From: Pseudonocardiaceae bacterium YIM PH 21723
Lineage (GTDB): Bacteria > Actinomycetota > Actinomycetes > Mycobacteriales > Pseudonocardiaceae
DNA length: 64,000 bases
Direction of reading: 5' to 3'
Assembly (NCBI GenBank): GCA_003600225.1
Contig: QZFT01000014.1
Span: 107,476-171,475, forward strand
In this document: piece by piece, positions 1 through 8,188 of the stretch
How positions within the stretch are numbered: position 1 is the first letter of the stretch
Layout of the letters: each line of letters starts with the position of its first letter
The notes under the pieces: generated by a model
Told to the model about the DNA's origin: nothing
The model's database searches: none
Seen by the model: only the letters and a program-made list of their open reading frames with translations
Made by a program: the position numbers and the translations under genes

Positions 1-1
1 C

Positions 2-961
2 GAGGCGCACCTGGACCGCGGTCGCGGTCCGGTCGCCACGGTGCTGGTGCAGCGAGGCACGCTGCGCATCGGTGACTCGGTCGTCGCCGGTGACGCCTAC
101 GGCCGCGTGCGCCGCATGGTGGACGAGCACAACGAGGACGTGCTGGAGGCGACCCCGTCGCGTCCGGTGCAGGTCATCGGTTTCACCTCGGTTCCGGGTG
201 CCGGCGACAGCTTCCTGGTGGTCGAAGAGGACCGGGTGGCACGGCAGATCGCCGACCGCCGCCGGGCCCGCGAGCGCAACGCCGAGCTGGCCTCGCGTCG
301 CAAGCGGATCAGCCTGGAGGACCTGGACGCCGCGCTGAAGGAGACCAACGAGCTCAACATCATCATCAAGGGTGACAACTCGGGTACCGTCGAGGCCCTC
401 GAGGACGCGCTCATGAAGATCGATGTCGGCGAAGAGGTCGCACTGCGTGTCGTGCACCGCGGCGTCGGTGGCATCACCGAAGGTGACGTCAACCTGGCCA
501 TCGCGTCCAACGCGTTCGTCATGGGCTTCAACATCCGTGCCGAGGGCAAGGCGACCGAGCTGGCCGGCCGCGAAGGCGTCGACCTGCGGTACTACACGGT
601 CATCTACCAGGCGATCGACGAGATCGAGCAGGCGCTGAAGGGTCTGCTCAAGCCGGAGTACGAGGAAGCCGCACTCGGCCGCGCCGAGGTTCGCGACGTG
701 TTCAAGTCCTCGAAGATCGGCACGATCGCGGGTTGCCTGGTCATGTCCGGGGAGATTCGCCGCAACACCAAGGCGCGTCTGCTCCGCGACAACGTGGTGA
801 TCCAGGAGAACCTGACGATCGGCACGCTGCGCCGGTTCAAGGACGACGTCACCGAGGTCCGCGAGGGCTTCGAGTGTGGTCTGACGCTGGGCAACTACAG
901 CGACATCAAGGTCGGCGACCAGATCGAGACCTACGAGATGCGTGAGAAGCCCCGCGCGTAG
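2..961 (+). CDS. infB: Translation initiation factor IF-2, C-terminal part (5' end outside window)
   Basis: The open frame runs in from the left edge and ends at a TAG, giving about 319 residues of the C-terminal half of IF-2. The visible part begins in the beta-barrel domain II after the G domain ([17 protein letters not shown]) and continues through the helical linker and domain III to the fMet-tRNA-binding domain IV near the end ([15 protein letters not shown], then [19 protein letters not shown]). IF-2 is the GTPase that delivers initiator tRNA to the 30S subunit and promotes subunit joining. ylxP and rbfA follow in the same direction, as in many bacteria. A 14-bp hairpin lies just after the stop. 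The G domain cannot be checked here. Confidence 0.98.
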   Translation, partial: EAHLDRGRGPVATVLVQRGTLRIGDSVVAGDAYGRVRRMVDEHNEDVLEATPSRPVQVIGFTSVPGAGDSFLVVEEDRVARQIADRRRARERNAELASRRKRISLEDLDAALKETNELNIIIKGDNSGTVEALEDALMKIDVGEEVALRVVHRGVGGITEGDVNLAIASNAFVMGFNIRAEGKATELAGREGVDLRYYTVIYQAIDEIEQALKGLLKPEYEEAALGRAEVRDVFKSSKIGTIAGCLVMSGEIRRNTKARLLRDNVVIQENLTIGTLRRFKDDVTEVREGFECGLTLGNYSDIKVGDQIETYEMREKPRA

Positions 962-976
962 TAAGTAGCCGAAGGT

Positions 977-1010
977 GAACCGGGGGCAGGCGCAATCCTG
1001 CCCCCGGTTC
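977..1010 (+). terminator. Hairpin after infB
   Basis: Perfect 14-bp inverted repeat (977-990 paired with 997-1010) with a 6-nt loop, 15 nt after the infB stop. There is no T-run, which is usual in high-GC actinobacteria. It may be partial, since ylxP follows in the same direction. Confidence 0.6.
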
Positions 1011-1012
1011 CA

Positions 1013-1059
1013 CCGTCTTCAAGACGTATGGACCCCGGGTTCAACGGTCTTGAAGACGG
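1013..1059. repeat. GTCTTCAAGAC palindrome overlapping the ylxP ribosome site
   Basis: Two 13-nt arms (1013-1025 and 1047-1059) are exact reverse complements with a 21-nt loop. Each contains the 11-mer GTCTTCAAGAC, itself an odd palindrome. The right arm runs into the ylxP Shine-Dalgarno GGAGG (1058-1062). The same arms form the core palindromes of repeat elements A (5481-5534) and B (28129-28176). Confidence 0.75.
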
Positions 1060-1069
1060 AGGAACCCCC

Positions 1070-1375
1070 ATGGTGATCATGTTCGTTGGCGCGTTGGAAC
1101 TCGAAGTGCTGCTCGGAGATGTGCACTCCCTGAAGGAGAAGCGCTCCCTGGTGCGACCGGTGGTCGCCGAACTGCAGCGAAAATTCTCGGTGTCGGCCGC
1201 GGAGGCCGGTCACCACAATCTGCACCGGCGGGCGCTCATCGGAGTGGCCGTCGTCGGCGCCGACGTCACCCACGTCCGGGATGTCCTGGATTCGTGTGAA
1301 CGCCTGGTCGCCGCCCGGCCCGAGCTGGAGTTGCTGTCCGCGCGACAGCGCCTGCTCGGCCCGGAAGACGAATAA
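1070..1375 (+). CDS. ylxP: DUF503 / YlxP family protein
   Basis: Protein of 101 residues. ATG at 1070 is chosen because GGAGG lies 7 nt upstream. It has the conserved opening FVGALELEVLLGDVHSLKEKRS and a ferredoxin-like fold pattern typical of DUF503 proteins, which sit between infB and rbfA in many Gram-positive bacteria. The exact role is unknown; position implies a link to ribosome assembly or initiation. A repeated palindrome overlaps the ribosome site, so translation could be modulated by a hairpin. The residues around HNLHRRALIGVAVVG match the usual central strand. Confidence 0.88.
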   Translation: MVIMFVGALELEVLLGDVHSLKEKRSLVRPVVAELQRKFSVSAAEAGHHNLHRRALIGVAVVGADVTHVRDVLDSCERLVAARPELELLSARQRLLGPEDE

Positions 1376-1562
1376 GTCGGATCTAGCGGTGGCACTCATA
1401 ACGTTCGGCGGGCCTCTCGACGGCCCAGACGGCGCCTCGCGGCGTTGGCGTCGGTCGCCATGGCTCCGCCATGTCTCCCTCCGCCGCCTTGCGATGCATC
1501 CGTCTGGATCCGCCGAATAGACCCACCAACGCTATGAGTGACACCACAGGAAGGAGAGCGCC
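1376..1562. other. ylxP–rbfA intergenic region, candidate dispersed repeat
   Basis: A 187-bp gap without a gene. Positions about 1403-1520 hold an unusual run rich in CCATGG/GGCG words, including nested CCATGGCTCCGCCATG. It resembles neither neighbour's leader and may be another small intergenic repeat; no second copy was seen in this window. The rbfA Shine-Dalgarno (AGGAAGGAG) ends the region. Confidence 0.3.
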
Positions 1563-1997
1563 ATGGCCGACCCGGCCCGCGCCCGCAAGCTGGCGAAACG
1601 CATTTCGCAGATCGTCGCCTCGGCCCTGGAGCACGAGGTGAAGGACCCGCGTCTGGCGATGGTCACCATCACCGACACCAAGGTCACCCCTGACCTGCAC
1701 GACGCGACCGTGTACTACACCGTCTTCGGCGACGACGCCGACTTCGCCAGTACCGCCGCCGCACTGGCCAGCTGCACCGGCGTGCTGCGGTCCAAGGTCG
1801 GCGCGCAGACCGGGGTGAAGTTCACCCCGACGCTGAAGTTCATCCCCGACGCCGTGCCGACCACCGCCAAGGCCATCGACGAACTCCTGGCCAGGGCCAA
1901 GGACGCCGACGCCGAGGTGGCCCGGCTGGCCGCGAACGCGGCCCACGCCGGTGACGCCGACCCGTACAAGGCGCCCAAGGAAGAAGAAGACGAGTAA
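1563..1997 (+). CDS. rbfA: 30S ribosome-binding factor A
   Basis: 144 residues, start ATG with a strong AGGAAGGAG ribosome site. RbfA is a single KH-like domain that binds immature 30S subunits near the 5' end of 16S rRNA and supports late maturation. Diagnostic segments are [20 protein letters not shown] (residues about 5-24), [18 protein letters not shown], and the end of the KH region [17 protein letters not shown]. The C-terminal 30 residues are a charged tail as in other actinobacteria. It follows ylxP in the infB cluster and is closed by a strong hairpin. Confidence 0.97.
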   Translation: MADPARARKLAKRISQIVASALEHEVKDPRLAMVTITDTKVTPDLHDATVYYTVFGDDADFASTAAALASCTGVLRSKVGAQTGVKFTPTLKFIPDAVPTTAKAIDELLARAKDADAEVARLAANAAHAGDADPYKAPKEEEDE

Positions 1998-2014
1998 CGC
2001 TTTACACTCACGAT

Positions 2015-2047
2015 TGAGGGGCGCCGAGTAGAGTTCGGCGCCCCTCA
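2015..2047 (+). terminator. Terminator after rbfA
   Basis: 13-bp GC-rich stem (2015-2027 with 2035-2047) around a 7-nt loop, 17 nt after the rbfA stop. It lies between convergent genes and may serve both strands. Confidence 0.75.
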
Positions 2048-2063
2048 CCTCGTGTGTGGTCGG

Positions 2064-2450
2064 TTAGTTCAGCAGGCCACCGTCATCGCAGCCGCAGTAG
2101 CGGTCGCCGAAGTTCAGCAGGCCGCCGAGCAGGCCACAACCGCGGTGGTTGTCGTAGTCGCCATTGAGGTTCAGGTGGAGACCGCTGTGCTCGCCACCGA
2201 CGGACAGCTCCAGGCCGCTGTTCTCGTCATCGTTGTTGAGGTTCAGGTTGATGCCACTGTGGTGGCCACCGAGGTGAACATTGCTGTGGTCCTCGTTGAG
2301 CTGCACCTGTGCGCCGCTGTTGTGTCCACCCAAGTGCAGGTCCAGGCCATCGTTGGAGCCGGCCTGTGCGCTTGCGGTACCTGCCAGGGTGAACGCGAGG
2401 GCCACCGGTGCGGCCAGAGCGAACAGCGCGGTGCGAGTGATGCGGTTCAT
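2064..2450 (-). CDS. Secreted small protein with GGxxSG/LxLN repeats
   Basis: 128 residues from an ATG at 2450 preceded by GGGAG. Residues 1-28 are a Sec signal peptide (ALFALAAPVALAFTLAGTASA). The mature part has three imperfect repeats of about 22 residues (roughly 36-57, 58-79 and 80-102) with the pattern LxLGGxxSGxxLxLNxD: alternating hydrophobic residues separated by glycine and Asn/Asp-rich turns. That suggests short beta strands, perhaps a small beta-solenoid or adhesive fibre. The C-terminal tail carries cysteines at about 105, 119 and 121. I do not recognise the family. It lies against the direction of rbfA and nrnA, downstream of an EF-hand gene; the acidic turns could bind calcium (inference). 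Confidence 0.8.
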   Translation of the reverse strand: MNRITRTALFALAAPVALAFTLAGTASAQAGSNDGLDLHLGGHNSGAQVQLNEDHSNVHLGGHHSGINLNLNNDDENSGLELSVGGEHSGLHLNLNGDYDNHRGCGLLGGLLNFGDRYCGCDDGGLLN

Positions 2451-2569
2451 GGAAGATCTCCCGATCGTCGTTGATGGGTTGTCACCCCACGTAACTTCCT
2501 GCATACCGAGGGCATTCGCCCCGGCATCGACGATCGGATCGTTATTCGAGCCCGCACCACCTGAATGGC

Positions 2570-2794
2570 TCAGTCCTGCAGCTTGCGCTCGCCCGCCGCG
2601 AAGGTGGTCAGGAACTCGGTGAAGTCGATCTCACCGTTGTCGTTGTGATCGGCCACCGCGAACAGTTCGGCGGCCGTGCTGAGGTCGCCGCCCGCCGCGC
2701 TCACCACGCTCAGGAACTCCTGCCGGCTGATCTTCCCGTCACCGTTCGTATCGAACAGCTGGAAACTCGCCTTGATCTCGGCCATATCGGACAC
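2570..2794 (-). CDS. Two-EF-hand calcium-binding protein
   Basis: 74 residues. GTG at 2794 is preferred because GAAAGGAG lies 5 nt upstream; an in-frame ATG further upstream has none. Two canonical EF-hand loops are present, DTNGDGKISRQEF (about 15-27) and DHNDNGEIDFTEF (about 49-61), each with Asp/Asn at positions 1, 3 and 5 and Glu at 12, so both should bind calcium. No signal peptide, so cytosolic. Small calmodulin-like proteins of this size occur in many actinomycetes as calcium sensors or buffers; the partner is unknown. The secreted repeat protein lies 119 nt downstream on the same strand. Confidence 0.9.
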   Translation of the reverse strand: MSDMAEIKASFQLFDTNGDGKISRQEFLSVVSAAGGDLSTAAELFAVADHNDNGEIDFTEFLTTFAAGERKLQD

Positions 2795-2960
2795 GGCCAC
2801 TCCTTTCGTCAGACCCACAGTATGAACGTCCGAACCCTGTGATCAAATCGGTGAGCAAGATCATGGTTTGCCGCTGCCACCCAGTGGGGAACTCACACCG
2901 ACTGGACCTCGTGTGGGGGCATAGTTCACGCTGTAGCGAGCACACACGCGAGCGAGAGGG

Positions 2961-4010
2961 GTGATCGCCCTGGTCTCCATGGCGAGTCCATCGTGGGGGG
3001 CCCTGAGCGGCGGTCGGCTCGATCCGCAGGCGCTCCTCGCGGCGACCATGTTGCTGCGCGACGCCACCGACGTGACCCTGCTGGCGCACATCAATCCGGA
3101 TGCCGACGCGCTGGGCAGCGCGCTGGCCCTGGGGCAGGTGCTGCGCAGGCGTGGCGCCACGGTCCGAGTCTCGTTCGGCTGGCCCCGGGTGGCCCCCAGC
3201 GCGCTGGCCGCACTGGACACCGACGGGCTGCTGGTCACCGCCGACGAGGTGCCCGCGACCCCGGCGACCCTGGTGGTGATGGACACCGGCAGCGTCGAGC
3301 GGCTCGGCCCGCTCGGTGACCGGGTGGCCGCCACGATCGAGGCGGGCGGCCAGGTGCTGGTGATCGACCACCACGCCACCAACACGTATTTCGGCACGCA
3401 CAACCTGGTCGACGCGACGGCCGAGGCCACCGCCGTGCTCGCCCTGCGGCTGATCGACGAGCTGGGCGAGGTGCTGACCGAACCGGTCGCCCGCTGCCTC
3501 TACGCGGGGCTGCTCACCGACACCGGCGCCTTCCGCCGGGCCACCCCGAGCACCCATCTGATCGCCGCACGGCTGGTCGAGGCCGGAGTGGACACGCAGG
3601 CCGTGTCCCGGGAGCTGATGGACAGCCATCCGTTCGGCTGGCTGGGCATGCTGGCCAAGGTGCTGGACGGCGCCGTGCTGGAACCGGCCGGGGCCCGCGG
3701 GCTCGGCTGGGTGTGGACCACCGTCAGCCGGGAACAGGCCCGCGGCCTCGGTATCGAGGAGATCGACAGCGTCATCGACCTGGTGCGCACCACCCGCGAG
3801 GCGGAGGTGGCCGCCGTGCTCAAGGAGATCGAGCCGGGGGAGTGGGCCGTGTCGCTGCGCGCGGTGGCCCGGGTGGACGTGGGTTCGGTGGCGCTGGGCC
3901 TGGGTGGTGGCGGGCACCGGCTGGCCGCCGGCTTCACCGCTGTGGGTGAACCGGAGGACATCATTCCCCGGTTGCGGGCCGCACTGGACGCCGCGCCGCT
4001 GCTCCGCTGA
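2961..4010 (+). CDS. nrnA: DHH-family nanoRNase / pAp phosphatase
   Basis: 349 residues from GTG 2961; ATG 2979 is an alternative start. The DHH phosphoesterase motifs are clear: HINPDADALGS (about 43-53), the MDTGS motif with Asp near 108, and DHHATN (136-141). The C-terminal DHHA1 domain ends with the glycine-rich LGGGGHRLAAGF substrate loop. The family hydrolyses short oligoribonucleotides, 3'-phosphoadenosine 5'-phosphate and, in mycobacteria, cyclic dinucleotides. The gene normally follows rbfA directly; here two leftward genes separate them. The MATE gene begins 3 nt after its stop, so they are probably co-transcribed. Confidence 0.93.
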   Translation: MIALVSMASPSWGALSGGRLDPQALLAATMLLRDATDVTLLAHINPDADALGSALALGQVLRRRGATVRVSFGWPRVAPSALAALDTDGLLVTADEVPATPATLVVMDTGSVERLGPLGDRVAATIEAGGQVLVIDHHATNTYFGTHNLVDATAEATAVLALRLIDELGEVLTEPVARCLYAGLLTDTGAFRRATPSTHLIAARLVEAGVDTQAVSRELMDSHPFGWLGMLAKVLDGAVLEPAGARGLGWVWTTVSREQARGLGIEEIDSVIDLVRTTREAEVAAVLKEIEPGEWAVSLRAVARVDVGSVALGLGGGGHRLAAGFTAVGEPEDIIPRLRAALDAAPLLR

Positions 4011-4012
4011 GC

Positions 4013-5356
4013 ATGTCAGGGGTGCCGGGTAACTTGCCCGCCATGGAAGATCTCGGTCTGCGGCGGGTGATCGGCCTGGCCCTGCCCGCACTGGTGGTGC
4101 TGGCGGCGGAGCCGTTGTACATCCTGGTGGACACCGCCGTGGTCGGGCACCTGGGCCGGTTGCCGCTGTCCGGCCTGGCGGTCGGCGGCGTGCTGCTGGC
4201 CGCCATGTCCACCCAGCTGACCTTCCTGGCGTACGGCACCACCGCGAGGGCGTCCCGGCTGTTCGGCGCCGGGCGACGCGCGGAGGCCGTCGGTGAAGGT
4301 GTGCAGGCGACCTGGGTGGCGCTGGGCATCGGCGTGATCATCACGCTGATCGCCGAACTGCTGCTCGGCCCGCTCACCCGATTACTCGCCGGCCCCGGGG
4401 AGACCGCCGTCGCCGCCGCGCAGTGGCTGCGGATCGCGTTGCCCGGTGTGCCGCTGATCCTGATCACCATGGCGGGCAACGGCTGGATGCGGGGCGTGCA
4501 GGACACCCGCCGGCCGCTGCTCTACACCATCGCGGGCACCGGCCTGTCCGCCGTGCTGAACCCGATCCTGGTGTACGGCCTCGGCTGGGGCCTGGAGGGC
4601 TCCGCGGTGGCCAACGTGCTGGCCCAGCTGGTCGCCGCCGGACTGTTCCTGCGGGCGCTCCTGGCCGAAGGCGTAGCGCTCCGTCCACAGTGGAGCATCA
4701 TGCGGGCCCAGCTGGTGATGGGCCGCGACCTGGTGCTGCGCACCGCGGGTTTCCAGGCCTGCATGCTGTCCGTGTCGGCGGTGGCGGCCCGCTTCGGCGC
4801 GGCCGCCGTCGGCGGCGGTTACGTGGTCAACCAGCTCTGGTTCACCCTGGCACTCATCATGGATGCGGTGGCCATCGCCGCACAGTCCCTGGTCGGCGCC
4901 GAACTCGGTGCGGGCCGGGCGGACACCGCGCGTGGTTTCGCCCGCCGGATCAGCGGATACGGGCTGCTGCTGGGCTGCGGTTTCGCGGTGCTGTTCGCCG
5001 CCCTCTACGACGTGGCGCCGCGACTGTTCACCCAGGACGCGGCCGCCATCGACGCGGCGCAGTCCATCTGGTGGCTGTTCGTCGCCGCCCTGCCGTTCGC
5101 CGGCGTGGTGTTCGCACTGGACGGGGTACTGCTCGGCGCCGGGGATGCGGCGTTCCTGCGCAACCTCACGTTGTTCGGGGGACTCGTGGTCTTCCTGCCG
5201 ATGATCTGGGCCTCGCTGGCCTTCGGCTGGGGTCTGCCCGGCATCTGGGCCGGTCAGGGGCTGTTCATCCTGACCCGCCTCGTCGGGTGCGGGTGGCGGA
5301 CCTGGTCCGGCCGGTGGGCCGTGGTCGGTGCGCCCGGCCAGGCGGTCGGGGCCTGA
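4013..5356 (+). CDS. MATE-family multidrug/Na+ antiporter (DinF-like)
   Basis: 447 residues with about 12 hydrophobic segments arranged as two homologous halves, typical of the MATE superfamily. Recognisable parts are the first helix LALPALVVLAAEPLYILVDTAVVGHLG and the loop GVQDTRRPLLYTI near residue 160. MATE carriers export cationic drugs or metabolites using H+ or Na+ gradients; the DinF branch commonly sits beside nrnA and rbfA in actinobacteria. The start at 4013 lies 3 nt after the nrnA stop; ATG 4043 (MEDLGLRR) is an alternative. Repeat element A begins about 10 nt after the stop. Confidence 0.9.
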   Translation: MSGVPGNLPAMEDLGLRRVIGLALPALVVLAAEPLYILVDTAVVGHLGRLPLSGLAVGGVLLAAMSTQLTFLAYGTTARASRLFGAGRRAEAVGEGVQATWVALGIGVIITLIAELLLGPLTRLLAGPGETAVAAAQWLRIALPGVPLILITMAGNGWMRGVQDTRRPLLYTIAGTGLSAVLNPILVYGLGWGLEGSAVANVLAQLVAAGLFLRALLAEGVALRPQWSIMRAQLVMGRDLVLRTAGFQACMLSVSAVAARFGAAAVGGGYVVNQLWFTLALIMDAVAIAAQSLVGAELGAGRADTARGFARRISGYGLLLGCGFAVLFAALYDVAPRLFTQDAAAIDAAQSIWWLFVAALPFAGVVFALDGVLLGAGDAAFLRNLTLFGGLVVFLPMIWASLAFGWGLPGIWAGQGLFILTRLVGCGWRTWSGRWAVVGAPGQAVGA

Positions 5357-5480
5357 CCGTGTTCGCCGGGGCTGGGTCTGGCCGTCGTCGAAGGAAGCCT
5401 TGAGGGGGAGACGGACGGTGGGGGCGTCTTTCCTGCCGGGGTGTCGCGTTGTGGGCCCGGTCGGGCGGTGACGGCTCCGG

Positions 5481-5534
5481 TTTTCCGTCTTCAAGACCGA
5501 AAAGTGCCCTGTTTTCGGTCTTGAAGACGGAAAA
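5481..5534. repeat. 23-bp perfect palindrome in element A
   Basis: Arms 5481-5503 and 5512-5534 are exact reverse complements with an 8-nt loop (GTGCCCTG). The core of each arm is GTCTTCAAGAC/GTCTTGAAGAC flanked by T4 and A4 runs, so an RNA from either strand would end its stem in U4: a bidirectional terminator shape. Confidence 0.85.
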
Positions 5535-5630
5535 GAGCGCCGCAGATGGGGCTGGAGTGACTGATGGGACGCGTGGGGCTCTTGTGGGTGACCCTTGATC
5601 ATCAGTGCATGCAGTGAGGGGCACCCTCCC

Positions 5631-5718
5631 TGCGCTCAACGCAGTAAGGGTGCCCCTTGCTGCGCTCAACGCAGTAAGGGTGCCCCTTGCTGCACTCAAC
5701 GCAGTAAGGGTGCCCCTT
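5631..5718. repeat. Three tandem 30-bp units in element A
   Basis: Units of about 30 bp (CTGCGCTCAACGCAG then TAAGGGTGCCCCTT) occur three times head to tail, with one base variant (CTGCACTC) in the third. Each unit holds a small CTGCG/CGCAG stem. An inverted AGGGGCACCCT lies just before at about 5617-5627. Element B has two units in the other orientation. Confidence 0.85.
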
Positions 5719-5925
5719 ACGCAATAAGCCCCGCCCCGCATAGGGCCCGCCCCGCGCAGCGGCCCCGACCCACCAGTCAGGCGTGCGCCCACCCGACACG
5801 CAGGCAGGAAAGACCCGTGCCCCGAGCCCGTCTCCTCCTCCAAAGCCATCCTTCGACGACCACCAGACCCAGCCCCGAACCACCAACGCCCCGGTTGGCG
5901 GCCGGTGCGAACGGCGCAGCGGTAC

Positions 5926-5941
5926 TAGGCTGTTCCGCATG
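5926..5941 (+). promoter_or_regulatory. Leaderless promoter of the ABM monooxygenase gene
   Basis: The -10 box TAGGCT (5926-5931) is followed by 7 nt and then ATG (5939), so transcription should begin at or beside the start codon. No Shine-Dalgarno is present. Confidence 0.65.
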
Positions 5942-6265
5942 ATTTTCATCGTGGTCAAGTTCCCCGTCCGCCCTGAATTCGCCGACCAGTGGCCGGAACT
6001 GGTCGCCGACTTCACCGCGGGCACCCGCGCCGAGGAGGGCAACCTCTTCTTCGACTGGTCGCGCAGCCTGGACGACCCGAACACCTATGTGGTCACCGAG
6101 GGCTTCCGCGACTCCGCGGCCGGAGCCGTGCACGTCAAGTCCGAGCACTTCACGGCGGCCATGGACCGGATGCCGCAGTGGATCTCCGCCAAGCCGAAGA
6201 TCATTTACACCGAGTTGGACATCGATGGCTGGAACGAGATGGCCGAGCTGACTCCCGCCCAGTAG
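5939..6265 (+). CDS. ABM-fold monooxygenase-like protein (YgiN type)
   Basis: 108 residues from ATG 5939, placed by the leaderless -10 box just upstream. The sequence (MIFIVVKFPVRPEFADQWPE … GNLFFDWSRSLDDPNTYVVTEGFRD … HVKSEHFTAAM) fits the ferredoxin-like antibiotic-biosynthesis-monooxygenase domain, in which a conserved His or Trp and a dimeric beta-barrel hold an aromatic or quinone substrate. YgiN-type members act on quinols or are of unknown function. The gene stands alone after element A and 30 nt before truB, so read-through into truB is likely. Substrate not predictable. Confidence 0.8.
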   Translation: MIFIVVKFPVRPEFADQWPELVADFTAGTRAEEGNLFFDWSRSLDDPNTYVVTEGFRDSAAGAVHVKSEHFTAAMDRMPQWISAKPKIIYTELDIDGWNEMAELTPAQ

Positions 6266-6295
6266 TGCGTCTTGGCCATCGGGGAGAATCCTCCG

Positions 6296-7207
6296 GTGGC
6301 CAAGGACAAGGTACGCGGCGGAGCAGTGCCCGCCGGATTGGTGATCGTCGACAAACCCAGCGGTATGACCTCGCATGACGTGGTCGCCCGCGTGCGCCGG
6401 ATCATGGGTACGCGCAAGGTGGGACACGCGGGCACGCTGGACCCGATGGCCACCGGGGTGCTGGTGCTCGGCATCGAACGGGCCACCAAGCTGCTGGGGC
6501 ACCTCGCCCTGGACACCAAGGCCTATCTGGCCACCATCCGCCTCGGCGCGGCCACCACCACAGACGACGCCGAGGGCGAGACCGTCAGCACCGCCGAGCA
6601 GTCCCAGCTGGACGCGATCACCGACGAGGCGATCGACCAGGGCATCGCCGCCCTCACCGGCGACATCATGCAGGTCCCCAGCTCGGTCAGCGCAGTGAAG
6701 GTCGACGGCAAGCGCGCCTACCAGCTGGTCCGCGAGGGCCAGACCGTGGAGATCCCGGCCCGCCCGGCCACCGTGTCCCGCTTCGACGTGCTGGGCCGCC
6801 GCCGGGAGGCCGGGGTGATCGAACTCGACGCGATGGTCGAGTGTTCCTCCGGCACCTACGTGCGTGCGCTGGCCCGCGACCTGGGCGCCGGGCTGGGCGT
6901 CGGCGGTCACCTCGGCGCGTTGCGCCGCACCCGGGTCGGTCCGTTCGGCCTCGCTCTCGCGCGGTCGCTGGAGGTCCTGGAGCAGGCCCCCACCCTGTCG
7001 CTGAAGCTGGACGAGGCCGTCGCGGTCGCGTTCCCCAAGCACGATGTGGACGCCGTCGCGGCCGCCGCGCTGTCCCACGGTCAGCTGTTGCCCGCGGCCG
7101 GCCTGCCGGGCACCTACGGCGTGTTCGGCCCCGATGGCCGGGCCATCGGCCTGGCCGCCGACCAGCAGGGGCGCTCCAAGGCCCTGCTGGTCCTGGCTCC
7201 CGCCTGA
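6296..7207 (+). CDS. truB: tRNA pseudouridine-55 synthase
   Basis: 303 residues from GTG 6296, chosen because GGGGAG lies 9 nt upstream; a TTG at 6272 is less likely. TruB converts U55 of the T-loop of tRNAs to pseudouridine. The family signature is intact: GLVIVDKPSGMTSHDVV (about 14-30) and the catalytic GTLDPMATGVL (Asp about 49), then SVSAVKVDGKRAYQLVREG and YVRALARDLG. The C-terminal domain continues to full family length. The order truB–ribF–rpsO–pnp is conserved in actinobacteria. Confidence 0.97.
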   Translation: MAKDKVRGGAVPAGLVIVDKPSGMTSHDVVARVRRIMGTRKVGHAGTLDPMATGVLVLGIERATKLLGHLALDTKAYLATIRLGAATTTDDAEGETVSTAEQSQLDAITDEAIDQGIAALTGDIMQVPSSVSAVKVDGKRAYQLVREGQTVEIPARPATVSRFDVLGRRREAGVIELDAMVECSSGTYVRALARDLGAGLGVGGHLGALRRTRVGPFGLALARSLEVLEQAPTLSLKLDEAVAVAFPKHDVDAVAAAALSHGQLLPAAGLPGTYGVFGPDGRAIGLAADQQGRSKALLVLAPA

Positions 7208-7215
7208 TCGGGGAC

Positions 7216-7231
7216 TATGCTGAGTCCCGTG
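7216..7231 (+). promoter_or_regulatory. Leaderless promoter deciding the ribF start
   Basis: TATGCT (7216-7221) is a -10 box followed by 7 nt and GTG (7229). The upstream in-frame ATG at 7217 lies inside the -10 box, so GTG 7229 is the better start. Confidence 0.6.
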
Positions 7232-8188
7232 CAACGCTGGCGTGGGTTGGAGCAGCTTCCCGGTGGCTGGGGACGGTGTGTCGTCACCATCGGTGTGTTC
7301 GACGGGGTCCATCGCGGACACCAGCAACTGGTCGGGACGGCGGTCAAGCTCGCCAGCGACATGGGGTTGCCCTGTGTGCTGATGACCTTCGACCCGCATC
7401 CCTCCGAGGTGGTGCGGCCCGGCAGTCATCCGGTGCAGCTGACCACGCTGCCCCGGCGGGCCGAGCTGGTCGAACAGCTGGGCGTGGACTACTTCTGCGT
7501 GCTGCCGTTCACCCCGGAACTGTCCCGGCTGCCCGCGGACGAGTTCGTGCACGAGATCCTGGTCGAGAAGCTGCACGCCGCGGCCGTGGTCGTGGGCGAG
7601 AACTTCGCCTTCGGGCACAAGGCGGCCGGTACCGTCGAGGCGTTGCGCAAGTTCGGCACCCGGTTCGGCTTCACCGTGCACGGCGCGCCGCTGCTCAGCG
7701 AGGGTGCGCTGACCTTCTCCTCCACCTACATCCGTTCCTGCATCGACGCCGGTGACGTCACCGCCGCCGCGGCCGCCCTCGGCCGGCCGCACCGGCTGGA
7801 CGGCATCGTCGTGCGCGGTGACGGCCGGGGCCGGGAACTGGGTTTCCCCACCGCGAACCTGCTCACCCCGCGCTTCGCCGCGGTGCCGGCCGACGGGGTG
7901 TACGCCTGTCGCTTCGTCCGGCTCGGGCCGCTGCCGCCGCACGCCGAGGCCAACCGCACGCTGATGGCCGCCGTCTCGGTGGGCACCAACCCGACCTTCT
8001 CCGGCCGGGAACGGCGCGTCGAGGCGTTCGTGCTGGACGTGGAGGAGGACCTCTACGGCCAGCGGGTCGGCCTGGACTTCGTCGCCCGGATCCGGGACAT
8101 GGAGCGCTACCCGACGGTCGAGGCGTTGCTGGAGGAGATGCACCGCGACGTCGACAGGACGCGGCAGATCCTGTCCACTCCCGACTAG
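7229..8188 (+). CDS. ribF: Bifunctional riboflavin kinase / FAD synthetase
   Basis: 319 residues. The N-terminal nucleotidyltransferase domain has the HxGH-like signature GVFDGVHRGHQ (22-32) and the VLMTFDPHPSEV loop. It adenylates FMN to FAD. The C-terminal riboflavin kinase domain shows GRELGFPTANL and ADGVYACR and then NPTFSGRERRVEAFVLD. Together they convert riboflavin to FMN and FAD. The start is set at GTG 7229 by the leaderless promoter. The XRE regulator gene begins immediately after the stop codon (TAGATG), implying a shared transcript. Confidence 0.97.
   Translation: MQRWRGLEQLPGGWGRCVVTIGVFDGVHRGHQQLVGTAVKLASDMGLPCVLMTFDPHPSEVVRPGSHPVQLTTLPRRAELVEQLGVDYFCVLPFTPELSRLPADEFVHEILVEKLHAAAVVVGENFAFGHKAAGTVEALRKFGTRFGFTVHGAPLLSEGALTFSSTYIRSCIDAGDVTAAAAALGRPHRLDGIVVRGDGRGRELGFPTANLLTPRFAAVPADGVYACRFVRLGPLPPHAEANRTLMAAVSVGTNPTFSGRERRVEAFVLDVEEDLYGQRVGLDFVARIRDMERYPTVEALLEEMHRDVDRTRQILSTPD

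Larger units (their letters stand above)
5357..5938. repeat. Repeat element A (about 5368-5876), non-coding
   Basis: A 582-bp gap filled by a composite element. Its ends are long imperfect inverted arms (about 5368-5436 and 5795-5876) sharing words such as GTCGTCGAAGG, GGCTTTGGAGG and GTCTTTCCTGCC. Between them lie a 23-bp perfect palindrome (5481-5534) and three tandem 30-bp units (about 5631-5718). The whole element aligns with the reverse complement of element B (27852-28292), and its arms recur in C (47412-47886) and D (63830-63882). No convincing coding frame is present. Confidence 0.8.

Noticed and set aside
5631..5718. Tandem repeat considered as a CRISPR array
   Set aside because: Units abut head to tail without unique spacers, and no cas gene is near.
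5368..5876. Small frames in elements A and B with similar peptides (MALEEET-like, SFLPAC-like)
   Set aside because: The peptides recur only because the DNA repeats; frames differ in start, stop and register between copies and lack ribosome sites.
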